NCBI GenBank assembly: GCA_902590695.1
Contig: CACIXR010000006.1
Span: 35,066-99,065 of the forward strand
Direction of reading: 5' to 3'
DNA length: 64,000 nt
Source: an uncultured Alphaproteobacteria bacterium
Lineage (GTDB): Bacteria; Pseudomonadota; Alphaproteobacteria; HIMB59; GCA-002718135
Shown here piece after piece: positions 8,481-17,296 of this stretch. The translations under genes and the position numbers were made by a program. The notes below the pieces were generated by a model. It did no database searches, was not told where the DNA came from, and was given only the letters and a program-made list of their open reading frames with translations. Every line of letters begins with the position of its first letter. Positions within the stretch are counted from its first letter, which is position 1.

Positions 8481-9397
8481 TAGTTTCTTGCCTCTATTGA
8501 ATAACTATCTTCAGATTTTATATAAAGTAATGAATAATATGTTGAGCCAATTATTAAAATTATACCAACTATAATATTAATTGTTAATAATTCATTGAAA
8601 AATATAAATCCAAAAATTATTGCAGCAACTAATCTAGAATATTCCCATGGAGCTATATACGACACATCAACTAATTTATAAGCAGTAAGAAAACACCATT
8701 GAGAAATAGAACCAAAAGTGATCATAATTAGAATTGGTAAAAAAATTGAAGTTGGAATTTCATTCCAACTATAAATAGCGGGTAATAAAAACAATAATGT
8801 TATAGCAATATTTGGAATTAGCATTATCCTTAAAACAGGTTCTTTTATGGAGAGCTTTTTAATAACTATAGTCAATCCAGCAGCAAAAACAGCCCCAATT
8901 ATTCCAACAATACCAGAAATTAAAATCGATGAATTTGAAAATTCTAAGCATAATAATACGCCTAAAAATCCTATAAAGGTGACTAGTATTTTTTGAAAAG
9001 TAATATTTTCTGATAAAAATAAATAAGCTAACCAAAGTACAAAAAAGCTTTTAGAAAATGATATAGCAGTTGCGGTTCCCATAGGTAAGTTAACAATTGA
9101 ATAAATCCAGCAAACTATAGCCCCAATTATTAGAAATATTCTTAAAAAATATAATTGATAACCATTTTCTGGTAAAAATTTTATACCTGAAAAAATAAAT
9201 ATTGGAAATAGCAGTAGAGTGCTGCCAATAGATTTAATAAATATAATTTGATAGAATGATAGATATTGACTCGAAATTTTAAATGCTGACATCATACTTG
9301 CAATTGTAAGAGCACTTAATAAAACTAAAAAACTTGCAAGGTATTTTTTATTGATAAAATTTTCTAATTTTTTTCTATAAGTTTTTTCGGTGTACAC
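8480..9397 (-). CDS. EamA/DMT-family permease in the phn operon
   Basis: The 305-residue product is an integral membrane protein with about ten hydrophobic segments arranged as two EamA repeats, the layout of the drug/metabolite transporter superfamily. It contains the usual FSKSFFVLWLAYLFL and PWEYSRLVAAIIFGF-type second-repeat motif. It lies between the fused ABC ATPase (4 bases away) and the metallophosphoesterase (1-base overlap), so it belongs to the operon. It could export a product or import a related compound; the substrate cannot be deduced. Confidence 0.85.
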   Translation of the reverse strand: MYTEKTYRKKLENFINKKYLASFLVLLSALTIASMMSAFKISSQYLSFYQIIFIKSIGSTLLLFPIFIFSGIKFLPENGYQLYFLRIFLIIGAIVCWIYSIVNLPMGTATAISFSKSFFVLWLAYLFLSENITFQKILVTFIGFLGVLLCLEFSNSSILISGIVGIIGAVFAAGLTIVIKKLSIKEPVLRIMLIPNIAITLLFLLPAIYSWNEIPTSIFLPILIMITFGSISQWCFLTAYKLVDVSYIAPWEYSRLVAAIIFGFIFFNELLTINIIVGIILIIGSTYYSLLYIKSEDSYSIEARN

Positions 9398-9401
9398 AAT
9401 T

Positions 9402-11150
9402 TTAACTAGAAAGAAGCATTCTATGATTTTCTAAATTATCATCATATTGTAAGTCTTCCTCAAATTGATATCCTTTCTTTAATAATAAATCACTTTTTAT
9501 TTCAGAAAACATTTTTGGTTGAGTCATCTTTATATTTGGATCAGGTGTAGGAACTGATTTAATTAAGTTTTTTGTATAATCATGTTTAGTTTTTCTTAAC
9601 ACATCTTTAACTTTACCACTTTCTACAATTCTTCCAAAATACATAACTGCAACCCAGTCACTTATTTTTTCAATTACTGATAGATCATGTGAAATAAAAA
9701 TATACGTTAATTTTAATTCTTTTTGTAAATCTTCAAAAAGACCAAGTACAGTTTCTTGAACAGAAACATCCAAAGCTGAAACAGGTTCATCAGCAATAAC
9801 TAGTTTTGGCTCAAGAGCTAACGCTCTAGCTATACTTAACCTTTGCCTTTGTCCTCCTGAAAATTCATGAGGATATCTATACAAATGTGAATTATCTAGA
9901 CCAACTTTATTTATTAACCATTCAACTCTTTCTTGTATAAATTTCCTGGAACCAGCATTATGAATTTCTAATGGTTCTGAAATTTGTTGAGCAGCTGTTC
10001 TTCTTGGGCTCAAAGATGCGAATGGATCTTGAAATATCATACCTATATTTTTTTTAAAGTTTTGAAGATCTCTTCCTTTTAAGTCTAATGCGTTGGTTCC
10101 ATCTAAAATTATTTCTCCAGATTCTGGTTTAACTAATCCTGCAACTGTTTTAGCAATTGTGGATTTTCCACAACCTGACTCTCCAACAATTCCTAATGTT
10201 TGACCTTCTTTAATTTTGAAGTTTGCTCTATCTACAGCACATAACTCAGTTGTAACATTATTTAAGATACCCCTTCTTACAGGATATTTTACAGTAACAT
10301 TATTAAATTCTAAAATAAATTTGTTTTCCTCTCTGTATAATTTTTGATGTTCATTCCCAAGTTTTGGCACTGACTCTATTAAATTTTTGGTATACGGATC
10401 TCCTGGATTATTATAAATTTGATTAACGGTACCTGTTTCAATAATAGAGCCTCTTTTCATAACAACTACTCTATCTGAAATTTGAGCAACAACACCTAAA
10501 TCGTGTGTAATAAACATTACTGCTGTACCATGATTTTCTTTTAATTGTTTTATCAACCATAAAATTTGTGCTTGAATTGTTACATCTAGAGCCGTTGTAG
10601 GTTCATCGGCAATTAATAATTTTGGTTCACAAACAAGTGCCATCGCAATCATTATTCTCTGTCGCATACCTCCTGATAATTCGTGAGGGTATTGGGAAAA
10701 TCTTTTTTCAGCTTGAGCAATTTTAACTTCTTTCATTGCCTCTATTACCATTTGCCTCCCTTTTTCTTTTGAGACATTTTTATGAGTAATTAGGGCTTCT
10801 AAAATTTGCTCACCTACTGTAAAAACTGGATTTAAAGAAGTCATAGGTTCTTGAAAAATCATCGAAATCATGTTTCCTCGAATGCTTCTTGCCTTCTCTT
10901 CTTCGATATTCACCATATTATATTTTTCATCAAATATGATTGATCCATTTTCAATATTTCCACCTGCCTTTTGAATTAATGACATTACGCCCATTGCAGT
11001 AACAGATTTACCTGATCCTGATTCACCTACTATAGACACAGTTTCATTTGGATAAATATCAAAACTAATATTTTTTAGAGCTTTAAAATAACTATCATTA
11101 TTACCGAATGATAATTCTAAATTTTTAACTTCTAATAATTTTTTTTTCAT
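9402..11150 (-). CDS. Fused double ATP-binding protein of a peptide-type ABC transporter (DppD-DppF type)
   Basis: The 582-residue product holds two complete ABC ATPase domains. The first (about 1-265) has Walker A GESGSGKS, signature LSGGMRQR and Walker B LLIADEPTTALD. The second (about 280-540) has GESGCGKS, FSGGQRQRL and LVIADEPVSALD. Each ends in the oligopeptide-type extension. This fused layout occurs in GsiA and related peptide or glutathione importers. It would power the two permeases at 12925-14711 and follows the binding-protein gene after a strong stem-loop. Confidence 0.93.
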   Translation of the reverse strand: MKKKLLEVKNLELSFGNNDSYFKALKNISFDIYPNETVSIVGESGSGKSVTAMGVMSLIQKAGGNIENGSIIFDEKYNMVNIEEEKARSIRGNMISMIFQEPMTSLNPVFTVGEQILEALITHKNVSKEKGRQMVIEAMKEVKIAQAEKRFSQYPHELSGGMRQRIMIAMALVCEPKLLIADEPTTALDVTIQAQILWLIKQLKENHGTAVMFITHDLGVVAQISDRVVVMKRGSIIETGTVNQIYNNPGDPYTKNLIESVPKLGNEHQKLYREENKFILEFNNVTVKYPVRRGILNNVTTELCAVDRANFKIKEGQTLGIVGESGCGKSTIAKTVAGLVKPESGEIILDGTNALDLKGRDLQNFKKNIGMIFQDPFASLSPRRTAAQQISEPLEIHNAGSRKFIQERVEWLINKVGLDNSHLYRYPHEFSGGQRQRLSIARALALEPKLVIADEPVSALDVSVQETVLGLFEDLQKELKLTYIFISHDLSVIEKISDWVAVMYFGRIVESGKVKDVLRKTKHDYTKNLIKSVPTPDPNIKMTQPKMFSEIKSDLLLKKGYQFEEDLQYDDNLENHRMLLSS

Positions 11151-11164
11151 AAAATATTAATCAT

Positions 11165-11188
11165 GGAGGGCAGATTATTCTGCCCTCC
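11165..11188 (-). promoter_or_regulatory. Intercistronic stem-loop after the binding-protein gene
   Basis: A perfect 9-bp GC-rich inverted repeat (GGAGGGCAG / CTGCCCTCC) with a 6-base loop lies between the binding-protein stop and the start of the fused ATPase gene. It is followed on the coding strand by ATGATTAAT rather than a U-run, so it probably acts as an mRNA 3'-end stabiliser or a leaky attenuator that favours the binding protein. It mirrors the stem-loop after phnD. Confidence 0.7.
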
Positions 11189-11196
11189 TTTATAAT

Positions 11197-12849
11197 TTAA
11201 TTTAATCTATCATCCTCAAACATGCCTGCTCTAAAATCAAGAACGTATGGTATATGTCCAGGGAAAGGATCCCAATGAAGATCTTCTCTCATTCCATAAC
11301 TTTCAAATGGTTGATATAGAACTAACATGAAAGCATCTTCTTTGACGAGATCCATTATTTCACCATATTTTGCATTTCGTTTTTCAGGGTCTAATTCCCA
11401 TCTAAACTCATTATACAATTCAGTATATGCTTCCATACCGATCGATGGATTCCAAAGTTCTCTTGTCATTCCTGCACCACCTGGAGCCCACATTTTTCCA
11501 AATGAGCCATGAGGATCTGCATAATACATTGGATTTGACCAATTCTGCATTTGACCATTGTACCCCCAAGAACCAGGCTCACCTTTAGAAGCCCAAGTTT
11601 CCGTTGTTCGAATAGTTACATCAATACCAATTTCTTTCCACATCTCGGCCATTGCCTGAGCAGCTAGAAGACCATTTGTATAATAATATGGATCAGTCCA
11701 AAATTCTAATTTTGTTCCTTCTAAATTATTATCTTTGATAAGTTTTTTAGCTTTTTCAATATCGTAACTAAAAGTATCAAAATCAGGAGTATAAAATTTC
11801 CCGTAGTTAGGATATGAATGCGTACTAGGAACTACAGACTTTCCAAACCATAAAGCATCATTTAAAAGATCTCTATCTACAGCTGATACCATTGCTTGAC
11901 GAAGTTCTTTAGTGAAAGTTTTTGATCCACCAGAGAGAGCATCACTTTCCCTATCATAGCCAGCACCAGCAAAATAGATTACATGAAATAAAGGAGTTAC
12001 TGCACCTGTGGTTTTATAACCTGGGGCATTATCAATTGTTGCCAACTGATCTGGCGCTATGTTTGTAGCTAAATCAATTTCTCCATTGATAAGAGCAGTT
12101 ACTCTTGCCGCAGCTTCTGGAATTCTTACCATAGTTATTTTATCGTATGGTGCTTTTTCACCCCAATAATCATCATGTCTTTCATAAACAATTTCGACTC
12201 TTGGATTAAATGATGTAACCTTATAAGGACCAGTACCAACAGGTGCTAATCCGAAAGCACGATAATCAGATATTTCATCAATATCAGGATCACCTGTCAA
12301 ACCCATAAGATATTTCTTAGGATAAATCATTGATTGTTGTGAAGATAGAAATAATTCCGTTAGAAAATCTGGTTTTTTAGTAATAACTCGAACAGTGTTT
12401 TCATCGAGTGCTTCAGCTCTAGCTATATTTCCAAAAAATTCTTTAGATCTTTCTGTTCTTATAGGATCGGTAACATTAATCATTGATTGTAAAGAAAAAA
12501 GAACATCTTCAATGGTCATGTCATCACCATTATGAAATTTTACACCTTTTCTAATTTTAAAATCAATAATTTGTTTACTTGGATGAATTTCATACGACTC
12601 AGCCAATCCACCAAACATCGGACCAAATTCATTATCCATATTTTTTGCATTTTTACCTATCAAAGGTTCCATCATGTTTACAAAAAATTGTGAATCAACG
12701 TTTGAGTGACTTTGTGCTGGTGCAAACGTGGCTGATAGATTTAACACACCAACTTTTATTTCAACTGCATTCGCAAAAGAAGTTAAAGATAATGATGAAA
12801 TAGATGTTAGAATTATAAATAAATTTCTAACAAATTTTTTTATTTTCAT
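11197..12849 (-). CDS. Family 5 extracellular solute-binding protein (peptide-type ABC importer)
   Basis: The 550-residue product has a signal peptide ending SFANA (cleavage after about residue 28). It then shows the SBP_bac_5 fold with the signature region KIRKGVKFHNGDDMTIEDVLFS (here KGVKFHNGDDMTIEDV) and the SAVDRDLLND block. The family binds di/oligopeptides, opines, glutathione, nickel and other ligands, so the substrate is open. Its location in a phosphonate operon suggests a phosphonate- or phosphate-containing ligand, which is inference. It is the third gene of the importer after the two permeases. Confidence 0.9.
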   Translation of the reverse strand: MKIKKFVRNLFIILTSISSLSLTSFANAVEIKVGVLNLSATFAPAQSHSNVDSQFFVNMMEPLIGKNAKNMDNEFGPMFGGLAESYEIHPSKQIIDFKIRKGVKFHNGDDMTIEDVLFSLQSMINVTDPIRTERSKEFFGNIARAEALDENTVRVITKKPDFLTELFLSSQQSMIYPKKYLMGLTGDPDIDEISDYRAFGLAPVGTGPYKVTSFNPRVEIVYERHDDYWGEKAPYDKITMVRIPEAAARVTALINGEIDLATNIAPDQLATIDNAPGYKTTGAVTPLFHVIYFAGAGYDRESDALSGGSKTFTKELRQAMVSAVDRDLLNDALWFGKSVVPSTHSYPNYGKFYTPDFDTFSYDIEKAKKLIKDNNLEGTKLEFWTDPYYYTNGLLAAQAMAEMWKEIGIDVTIRTTETWASKGEPGSWGYNGQMQNWSNPMYYADPHGSFGKMWAPGGAGMTRELWNPSIGMEAYTELYNEFRWELDPEKRNAKYGEIMDLVKEDAFMLVLYQPFESYGMREDLHWDPFPGHIPYVLDFRAGMFEDDRLN

Positions 12850-12924
12850 AGTTTACTCCATTAACTAAAAAGTTAAATTTAGTTTTATTTTTAACCATTA
12901 AAAATAAAACACCATCTCTTGAAA

Positions 12925-13797
12925 TCATTTTCTTTGTAAACGAACATCAAGAGAATCTCGTAACCAATCACCCAGTAACAAAAATACTAAAGCAATTAAT
13001 AAAATCACTATCGCTGGCAAAACACAAATATGAGGATAGGAAGATAAAAAATCTCTTCCTAAGCCTGTCATTGATCCTAAAGTAGCTGTTGGAGGCTGAA
13101 TACCTAAGCCCAAGAACGATAAAGAACTTTCTAATAAAATTATATTAGAAATACCAAAAGTGTATAAGACGATAATTGGGGAAGCAATATTTGGAAGCAT
13201 ATGAAGAAGAATAATTCTTCTTGGTTTCGCCCCTGCTACTTGCGCAGCAGATACATAGGGTTCATTTTTTATTTGTATTACTTGACCTCTTACAACTCTA
13301 GCATAATTTTCCCAACCACTAATACCTACTACAAAAATTAGGATTGTAATACTCGAGCCAAAAACAGATATTAATAATAAAGCCATTAAAGTACCTGGAA
13401 ATGCAATCTGTATATCTACCAACATCATAAAAATGTTGTCTATGATACCTCCAACATATCCAGATATGACACCTATTAAGGTTCCAATCGTCATGGAGAT
13501 TAATGATCCTACTAAAGCAATAAATAAAGTAAACCTTAAACCATATATCAATCTTGAAAGCATATCTCTTCCAAGTTCATCGGTGCCTAGCAAAAAGCCA
13601 ACTTTAAATTTTTCAAAACCCAAAGGAGGTCTTAATCTAGCTAACAAGCTCGTCGAATTTGGATCATAAGGTGCAAGAATAGGTGCAAAGATAGCAACAA
13701 GTATTAAAAAGAATAAAAGAAATAAACCTCCCTTAATGATTAAATCACTTTTTTTGAATTTTTTAACTAATTCACTATTATTAAGAATTGAAAACAT
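12925..13797 (-). CDS. Peptide-type ABC transporter permease, DppC-like
   Basis: The 290-residue product is a membrane protein with the DppC/OppC layout: an N-terminal transmembrane segment, the FAPILAPYDPN motif, LLGTDELGRDMLSRLIYG, and the coupling loop YVSAAQVAGAKPRRIILLHMLPN (EAA-type; written here in part as AAQVAGAKPRRIILLHM). It overlaps the upstream permease gene by one base. It forms the channel together with the product at 13797-14711. Confidence 0.93.
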   Translation of the reverse strand: MFSILNNSELVKKFKKSDLIIKGGLFLLFFLILVAIFAPILAPYDPNSTSLLARLRPPLGFEKFKVGFLLGTDELGRDMLSRLIYGLRFTLFIALVGSLISMTIGTLIGVISGYVGGIIDNIFMMLVDIQIAFPGTLMALLLISVFGSSITILIFVVGISGWENYARVVRGQVIQIKNEPYVSAAQVAGAKPRRIILLHMLPNIASPIIVLYTFGISNIILLESSLSFLGLGIQPPTATLGSMTGLGRDFLSSYPHICVLPAIVILLIALVFLLLGDWLRDSLDVRLQRK

Positions 13798-14711
13798 CAG
13801 TTTACTCTAATTCTAGGATCTAATAATGCATATGTCAGATCAACTAAGAGAGTAGCCAATACAACTATTGAACCCCATAGCATCACACCATATTGGAGTA
13901 TTGGATAATTGCTAAAGATCGCAGCTTTAACAATTAAGTTCCCTATTCCATCAATGGCAAAAACTGCTTCAACTAAAACAACAGCAGCAATAAAACCTGC
14001 AATTTGTAATCCAAGAATTGAAACGATAGGCATTGATGCATTTCTAAATGCATGCTTAAAAATAACTATACGTTCTGATAAGCCTTTTGATCTTGCAGTA
14101 CGAATATAATCTTCATTGAGAACATCAAGCATTGCTGAGCGTGAATAACGGATTTTACCGGCCAACATAGACATAGCTAAACAGCCTACTGGCATAATAT
14201 AATGATAGGGAGTTTCTAAACCTACAGTTGGTAATAAATGAAGCGTAAAAGAAAAAAGAAGGATGGCAAATATAGCTAATATGTAATTAGGAATAGCATA
14301 TCCAGTAAATGCTAAAGCCATTATGAATGTGGTTAAAATTGAATTTCGGTAAATAGCAGCGTAAATTCCAAGAGGAATGCCAATTATTAATGAAACTAAA
14401 AATGCATATCCAAATAAAGCTAAAGTATTAGGTAATTTACTAAAAAAAACTTCTGTTACAGGTTGAAAAGAAAAATAAGAAAAACCAAAATTACCTTCTA
14501 TTATTCCTTTAAAATAACTAATATATTGGACAAAGTATGACTCATTGAGTCCAAAATACTCCATTAAATAGTTATACTCTTCATTACTTAAACCTTCGGG
14601 TGCAAAATTATCAATCGGATTTCCTGCTATTCTTGTAGCAATGAAAGTAAGAGTAATGACTCCCCAAATTGTTAAAAAAGCTCTTAGAGTTCTTATAATT
14701 ACGAACCGCAT
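13797..14711 (-). CDS. Peptide-type ABC transporter permease, DppB-like
   Basis: The 304-residue product has six or so membrane segments. It shows DppB/OppB features: RTLRAFLTIWGVITLTF at the N-terminus, the GNPIDNFAPEG segment after the first helix, and the coupling loop DYIRTARSKGLSERIVIFKH with HAFRNA. It starts four bases after the PHP-domain gene and overlaps the second permease gene by one base. It is one half of the importer channel. Confidence 0.93.
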   Translation of the reverse strand: MRFVIIRTLRAFLTIWGVITLTFIATRIAGNPIDNFAPEGLSNEEYNYLMEYFGLNESYFVQYISYFKGIIEGNFGFSYFSFQPVTEVFFSKLPNTLALFGYAFLVSLIIGIPLGIYAAIYRNSILTTFIMALAFTGYAIPNYILAIFAILLFSFTLHLLPTVGLETPYHYIMPVGCLAMSMLAGKIRYSRSAMLDVLNEDYIRTARSKGLSERIVIFKHAFRNASMPIVSILGLQIAGFIAAVVLVEAVFAIDGIGNLIVKAAIFSNYPILQYGVMLWGSIVVLATLLVDLTYALLDPRIRVN

Positions 14712-14714
14712 TTT

Positions 14715-15602
14715 TTATAAATAAATCTTAAACGGATGACCCCAGGCCTGTTTACCGTCATTTGTTCTTAAAATTAATCTTGCCCAACTATTATGGAACT
14801 TTGCTAATGGAAGTTTTGCTTCTTTAAGGTTTTCACCTGAAATTTTTTCAAATCTTGCTCCTCGACCAACTAAACCGATATAATCTACATTAGAAGTTTC
14901 TACATGAAAATATTCACTGACTATTTCACTTCTAATTATCTCTGGCCCTGTTGATCCATAATAATTTCCAGATTTAAGCGCATCCAATATATCTTTATGC
15001 GAGTTAGATGCTGCTTGAACCATAACCCAACCTGCATTGGCATCTTTTTCGTAATAATGAGCATCATCAGTTGCAATAGCTCCAATCATTCTACCCGAAG
15101 CCATAACTTGATCAATTAAATATGAGCCATTTTCTCTTCCAAAAGTTTTGCAAACACCATTAAATGCTTCAATTGCATGAATGCCTAAGGGCATAGATAA
15201 TGCATCATTTAGATTTAAACCTGACCATTCAGGATGGGCGATAGCAACAAAAGCTCCAGCTTTTAGAGCTCTTGTAGCTATTTCAGGCCCAGATTCATCT
15301 TCAGTCGGAGAAGTGAAATCTTTAGGAATACCAACAGATAAGATATGCCATTCGTCTCCATTACTATTTTTACCAGCGTGAAGTTCTGCACCAGTTATTG
15401 TTGTAAATTTATCATCGGAGAAATTTGATGTATCACTAATGGTAAAATTGTATTCACTTTTAAAATGGTCAGTTAAAGAAATAAAATCATAATTTAGGTT
15501 TTTATAAAATTCACAAACCTTTTCAGGTGACAATTGACCATCACTATTAGTTGAGTGGCAGTGAATGTTACCTTTATAAATTAAGTCAGAATTAACTATC
15601 AC
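14715..15602 (-). CDS. PHP-domain (CehA/McbA-like) metal-dependent hydrolase, first gene of the phosphonate operon
   Basis: The 295-residue product has PHP-family metal-binding motifs: IHCHSTNSDG (H14, H16, D21), SLTDH (D45, H46), AIAHPEW and ATDDAH. PHP enzymes are trinuclear phosphoesterases, and CehA/McbA-like members hydrolyse various esters. A PHP phosphodiesterase able to open and dephosphorylate cyclic ribose phosphate is known from a C-P lyase context in other bacteria, so this is a candidate PhnP substitute. The start is GTG at 15602. The gene is first in the operon and is divergent from the phnF-like regulator 164 bases away. Confidence 0.85.
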   Translation of the reverse strand: MIVNSDLIYKGNIHCHSTNSDGQLSPEKVCEFYKNLNYDFISLTDHFKSEYNFTISDTSNFSDDKFTTITGAELHAGKNSNGDEWHILSVGIPKDFTSPTEDESGPEIATRALKAGAFVAIAHPEWSGLNLNDALSMPLGIHAIEAFNGVCKTFGRENGSYLIDQVMASGRMIGAIATDDAHYYEKDANAGWVMVQAASNSHKDILDALKSGNYYGSTGPEIIRSEIVSEYFHVETSNVDYIGLVGRGARFEKISGENLKEAKLPLAKFHNSWARLILRTNDGKQAWGHPFKIYL

Positions 15603-15766
15603 AAAAAAAGTATTAGAAAAATTATTTGTAAAAAAAATTACAAATATATTGAATTTTATTTAAATTATCTTCCAACTTTAATATTGTGTTGTAACCAACT
15701 TTATTACTGTGCGAAATAAGAAAGTAAATGTAGTAAAATTGAAACAAAAAAATGTAAAAAATAAAT
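15603..15766. promoter_or_regulatory. Divergent promoter region between the phosphonate operon and its GntR regulator
   Basis: This 164-base gap separates two divergently transcribed genes and should carry both promoters. It holds a perfect 8-bp inverted repeat with a 6-base spacer (ATTTGTAA / TTACAAAT, 15624-15645) close to the operon start. It also holds a 9-bp direct repeat CCAACTTTA at 15672-15680 and 15695-15703, 23 bases apart (about two helical turns). Either could bind the regulator. No confident -35/-10 pair can be assigned in such AT-rich DNA. Confidence 0.5.
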
Positions 15767-16486
15767 ATGAAACTTTTAAAAGATGATAAAAATCAATGGG
15801 AAATATTATATTTTAAAATTAAAGAAAAAATTTTAAATAAAGAATTACTAAGTGGACAAAAACTAGAATCTCAAAACATATTGTCAAAAAAAAATAATAT
15901 TTCACGATACTCAGTAAGAAAAGCAATTAAAAAATTAGAAAATGAAAACGTTATAATTTCGCATCAAGGAAAAGGTAGTTTTATCACTAAAAATATTTAC
16001 AGAGTCCATCTTTCCAAAAATAGTAAATTTCATTTAAATGCTTTGTTAGAAAAAAGAGATTCCTCTGCTATTTTTTTAAGGTCAAAAATAATGAAACCTC
16101 CAATATTTGTTCAAAATTTATTAGAAGCAAAAGATTTTAAAAAAATTATTATGTGTGAACTATTGAGAAAAATTGATGGTAGCGTTGTATCCATATCAAG
16201 GCATTATTTTATTAGAGAAAAATTTCCTGATATTGAAAAAAGAATAAAAAAATTCCTAAGCATAACTCTGGCTTTGAAAAGTTTGGGTGTCTATGAATTT
16301 CATCGCAGTAAAACGTATTTAAGTACAAGATTGCCAGATGCATATGAAAGAAGAATTATTAAAATTTCTAAATTAATGCCACTCTTAATATCTACAGGTT
16401 TAGATATTGATAAAGAAGGAAATAAAATTCAAATATCCGTTTCTACAATGCGTGGAGATTTATCTGAATTTTCAATTATTCATTAA
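15767..16486 (+). CDS. phnF: PhnF-like GntR-family regulator with UTRA domain
   Basis: The 239-residue product has an N-terminal GntR winged helix (about 10-77), including the recognition part SRYSVRKAIKKLENE and the wing ISHQGKGSFI. A UTRA ligand-binding domain follows (about 90-235) with the typical CELLRKIDGSVVSISRHYF-like strand (shortened: ELLRKIDGS). It is transcribed away from the phosphonate operon, the usual place for PhnF, and probably represses the operon until an inducing phosphonate or phosphate-stress ligand is bound. The target is inferred from position. Confidence 0.82.
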   Translation: MKLLKDDKNQWEILYFKIKEKILNKELLSGQKLESQNILSKKNNISRYSVRKAIKKLENENVIISHQGKGSFITKNIYRVHLSKNSKFHLNALLEKRDSSAIFLRSKIMKPPIFVQNLLEAKDFKKIIMCELLRKIDGSVVSISRHYFIREKFPDIEKRIKKFLSITLALKSLGVYEFHRSKTYLSTRLPDAYERRIIKISKLMPLLISTGLDIDKEGNKIQISVSTMRGDLSEFSIIH

Positions 16487-16533
16487 TATTTATTAGTTTT
16501 AATTAATAACATTATTTTTCTTAACTTAATTAT

Positions 16534-16550
16534 TATTCAATAATTGAATA
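16534..16550. repeat. Perfect 17-bp palindrome upstream of the small-protein genes
   Basis: TATTCAAT-A-ATTGAATA lies 53 bases before the ATG at 16604 and after the regulator gene. An odd-length perfect palindrome in this position could be an operator, but in DNA this AT-rich short palindromes also arise by chance. Confidence 0.3.
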
Positions 16551-16603
16551 TTCACAAAATTGTAAAATTATAATTTTAGGTTTTAATAAACAAAAGGAGA
16601 TTT

Positions 16604-16924
16604 ATGTTATTTGAAAAATTACAAAAAGCATTTGAAGAAAAAGATGCCAAAGCTCACAGAGCTCTATTCCATGAAGACCATGAATTTATTAGCCATAAGC
16701 AAAATAAAGTTTTTAAAAAAAGTGAAGGAAGCGAGGAGCAAACTTTAGAAATGTTTAATAATATTACTCAAGATAAAGTTCGTTGTATTTATGAAAATGA
16801 TGAAATTTTAGTTACACATCGCTTTAATACTTATGCATCTGGAGACAAAGAAGCTTTAATGATGGTTTCATTAAAAAAAGATGGATTAATTTGGAGAACA
16901 GAGACTGGCGCTACAGAAATGTAA
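16604..16924 (+). CDS. Small NTF2/SnoaL-like protein
   Basis: The 106-residue product looks like a cone-shaped NTF2/SnoaL-fold protein. It has an N-terminal helix LQKAFEEKDAKAHRALFHEDHEFI, here seen in part as EEKDAKAHRALFHEDHEF, then alternating strands ending in DGLIWRTETGATEM. Such proteins are small ligand-binding or isomerase-like domains of unknown role. A good ribosome site (AAAGGAG) precedes the ATG. It is followed by two further small genes, each with its own strong ribosome site, suggesting a short operon. Confidence 0.6.
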   Translation: MLFEKLQKAFEEKDAKAHRALFHEDHEFISHKQNKVFKKSEGSEEQTLEMFNNITQDKVRCIYENDEILVTHRFNTYASGDKEALMMVSLKKDGLIWRTETGATEM

Positions 16925-16949
16925 ATAAACTTATTTTTAAGGAGGATTT

Positions 16950-17273
16950 ATGAAAAAAGGATATTGGGTAGGACAAGTAAAAGAAATTTAAAATGAAGAA
17001 AAATGGGGTCATTATTTAGAAAAATTTATGAATATTGTTGCTGAGGAAGCAGAAAAGAAATCAGGAAATTTTGTTCCTACTGCTAGCAGTGAACCAAAGT
17101 TCTATATTCAAAAGAATTTTGATTTATTATATTCAGCAGTTGTTGAATTTAATAGCGTACAAGATGCAATAGATGGGTACAATGATCCTCGTTATCAAGA
17201 AGCTTTGGCACATTTAGGCGAAAATAAAGAGGATGTTGTTGTGAGAAATTTGGTAATTATAGAAGCAAATTAA
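16950..17273 (+). pseudogene. DUF1330-like small alpha/beta protein interrupted by an in-frame TAA at codon 14
   Basis: An excellent ribosome site (AAGGAGG, ending at 16945) leads to the ATG at 16950 and MKKGYWVGQVKEI, a typical DUF1330 first strand. A TAA at 16989-16991 then breaks the frame. The same frame continues without gap as NEEKWGHYLEKFMNIVAEEA to the stop at 17273, keeping family-like features to the end. The region after the TAA lacks a convincing ribosome site before the next ATG at 17028. Either the gene is a recent nonsense pseudogene or the base is a sequencing or assembly error. Confidence 0.7.
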
Positions 17274-17296
17274 ATAAATAGAAAAAAGGAAGTATT

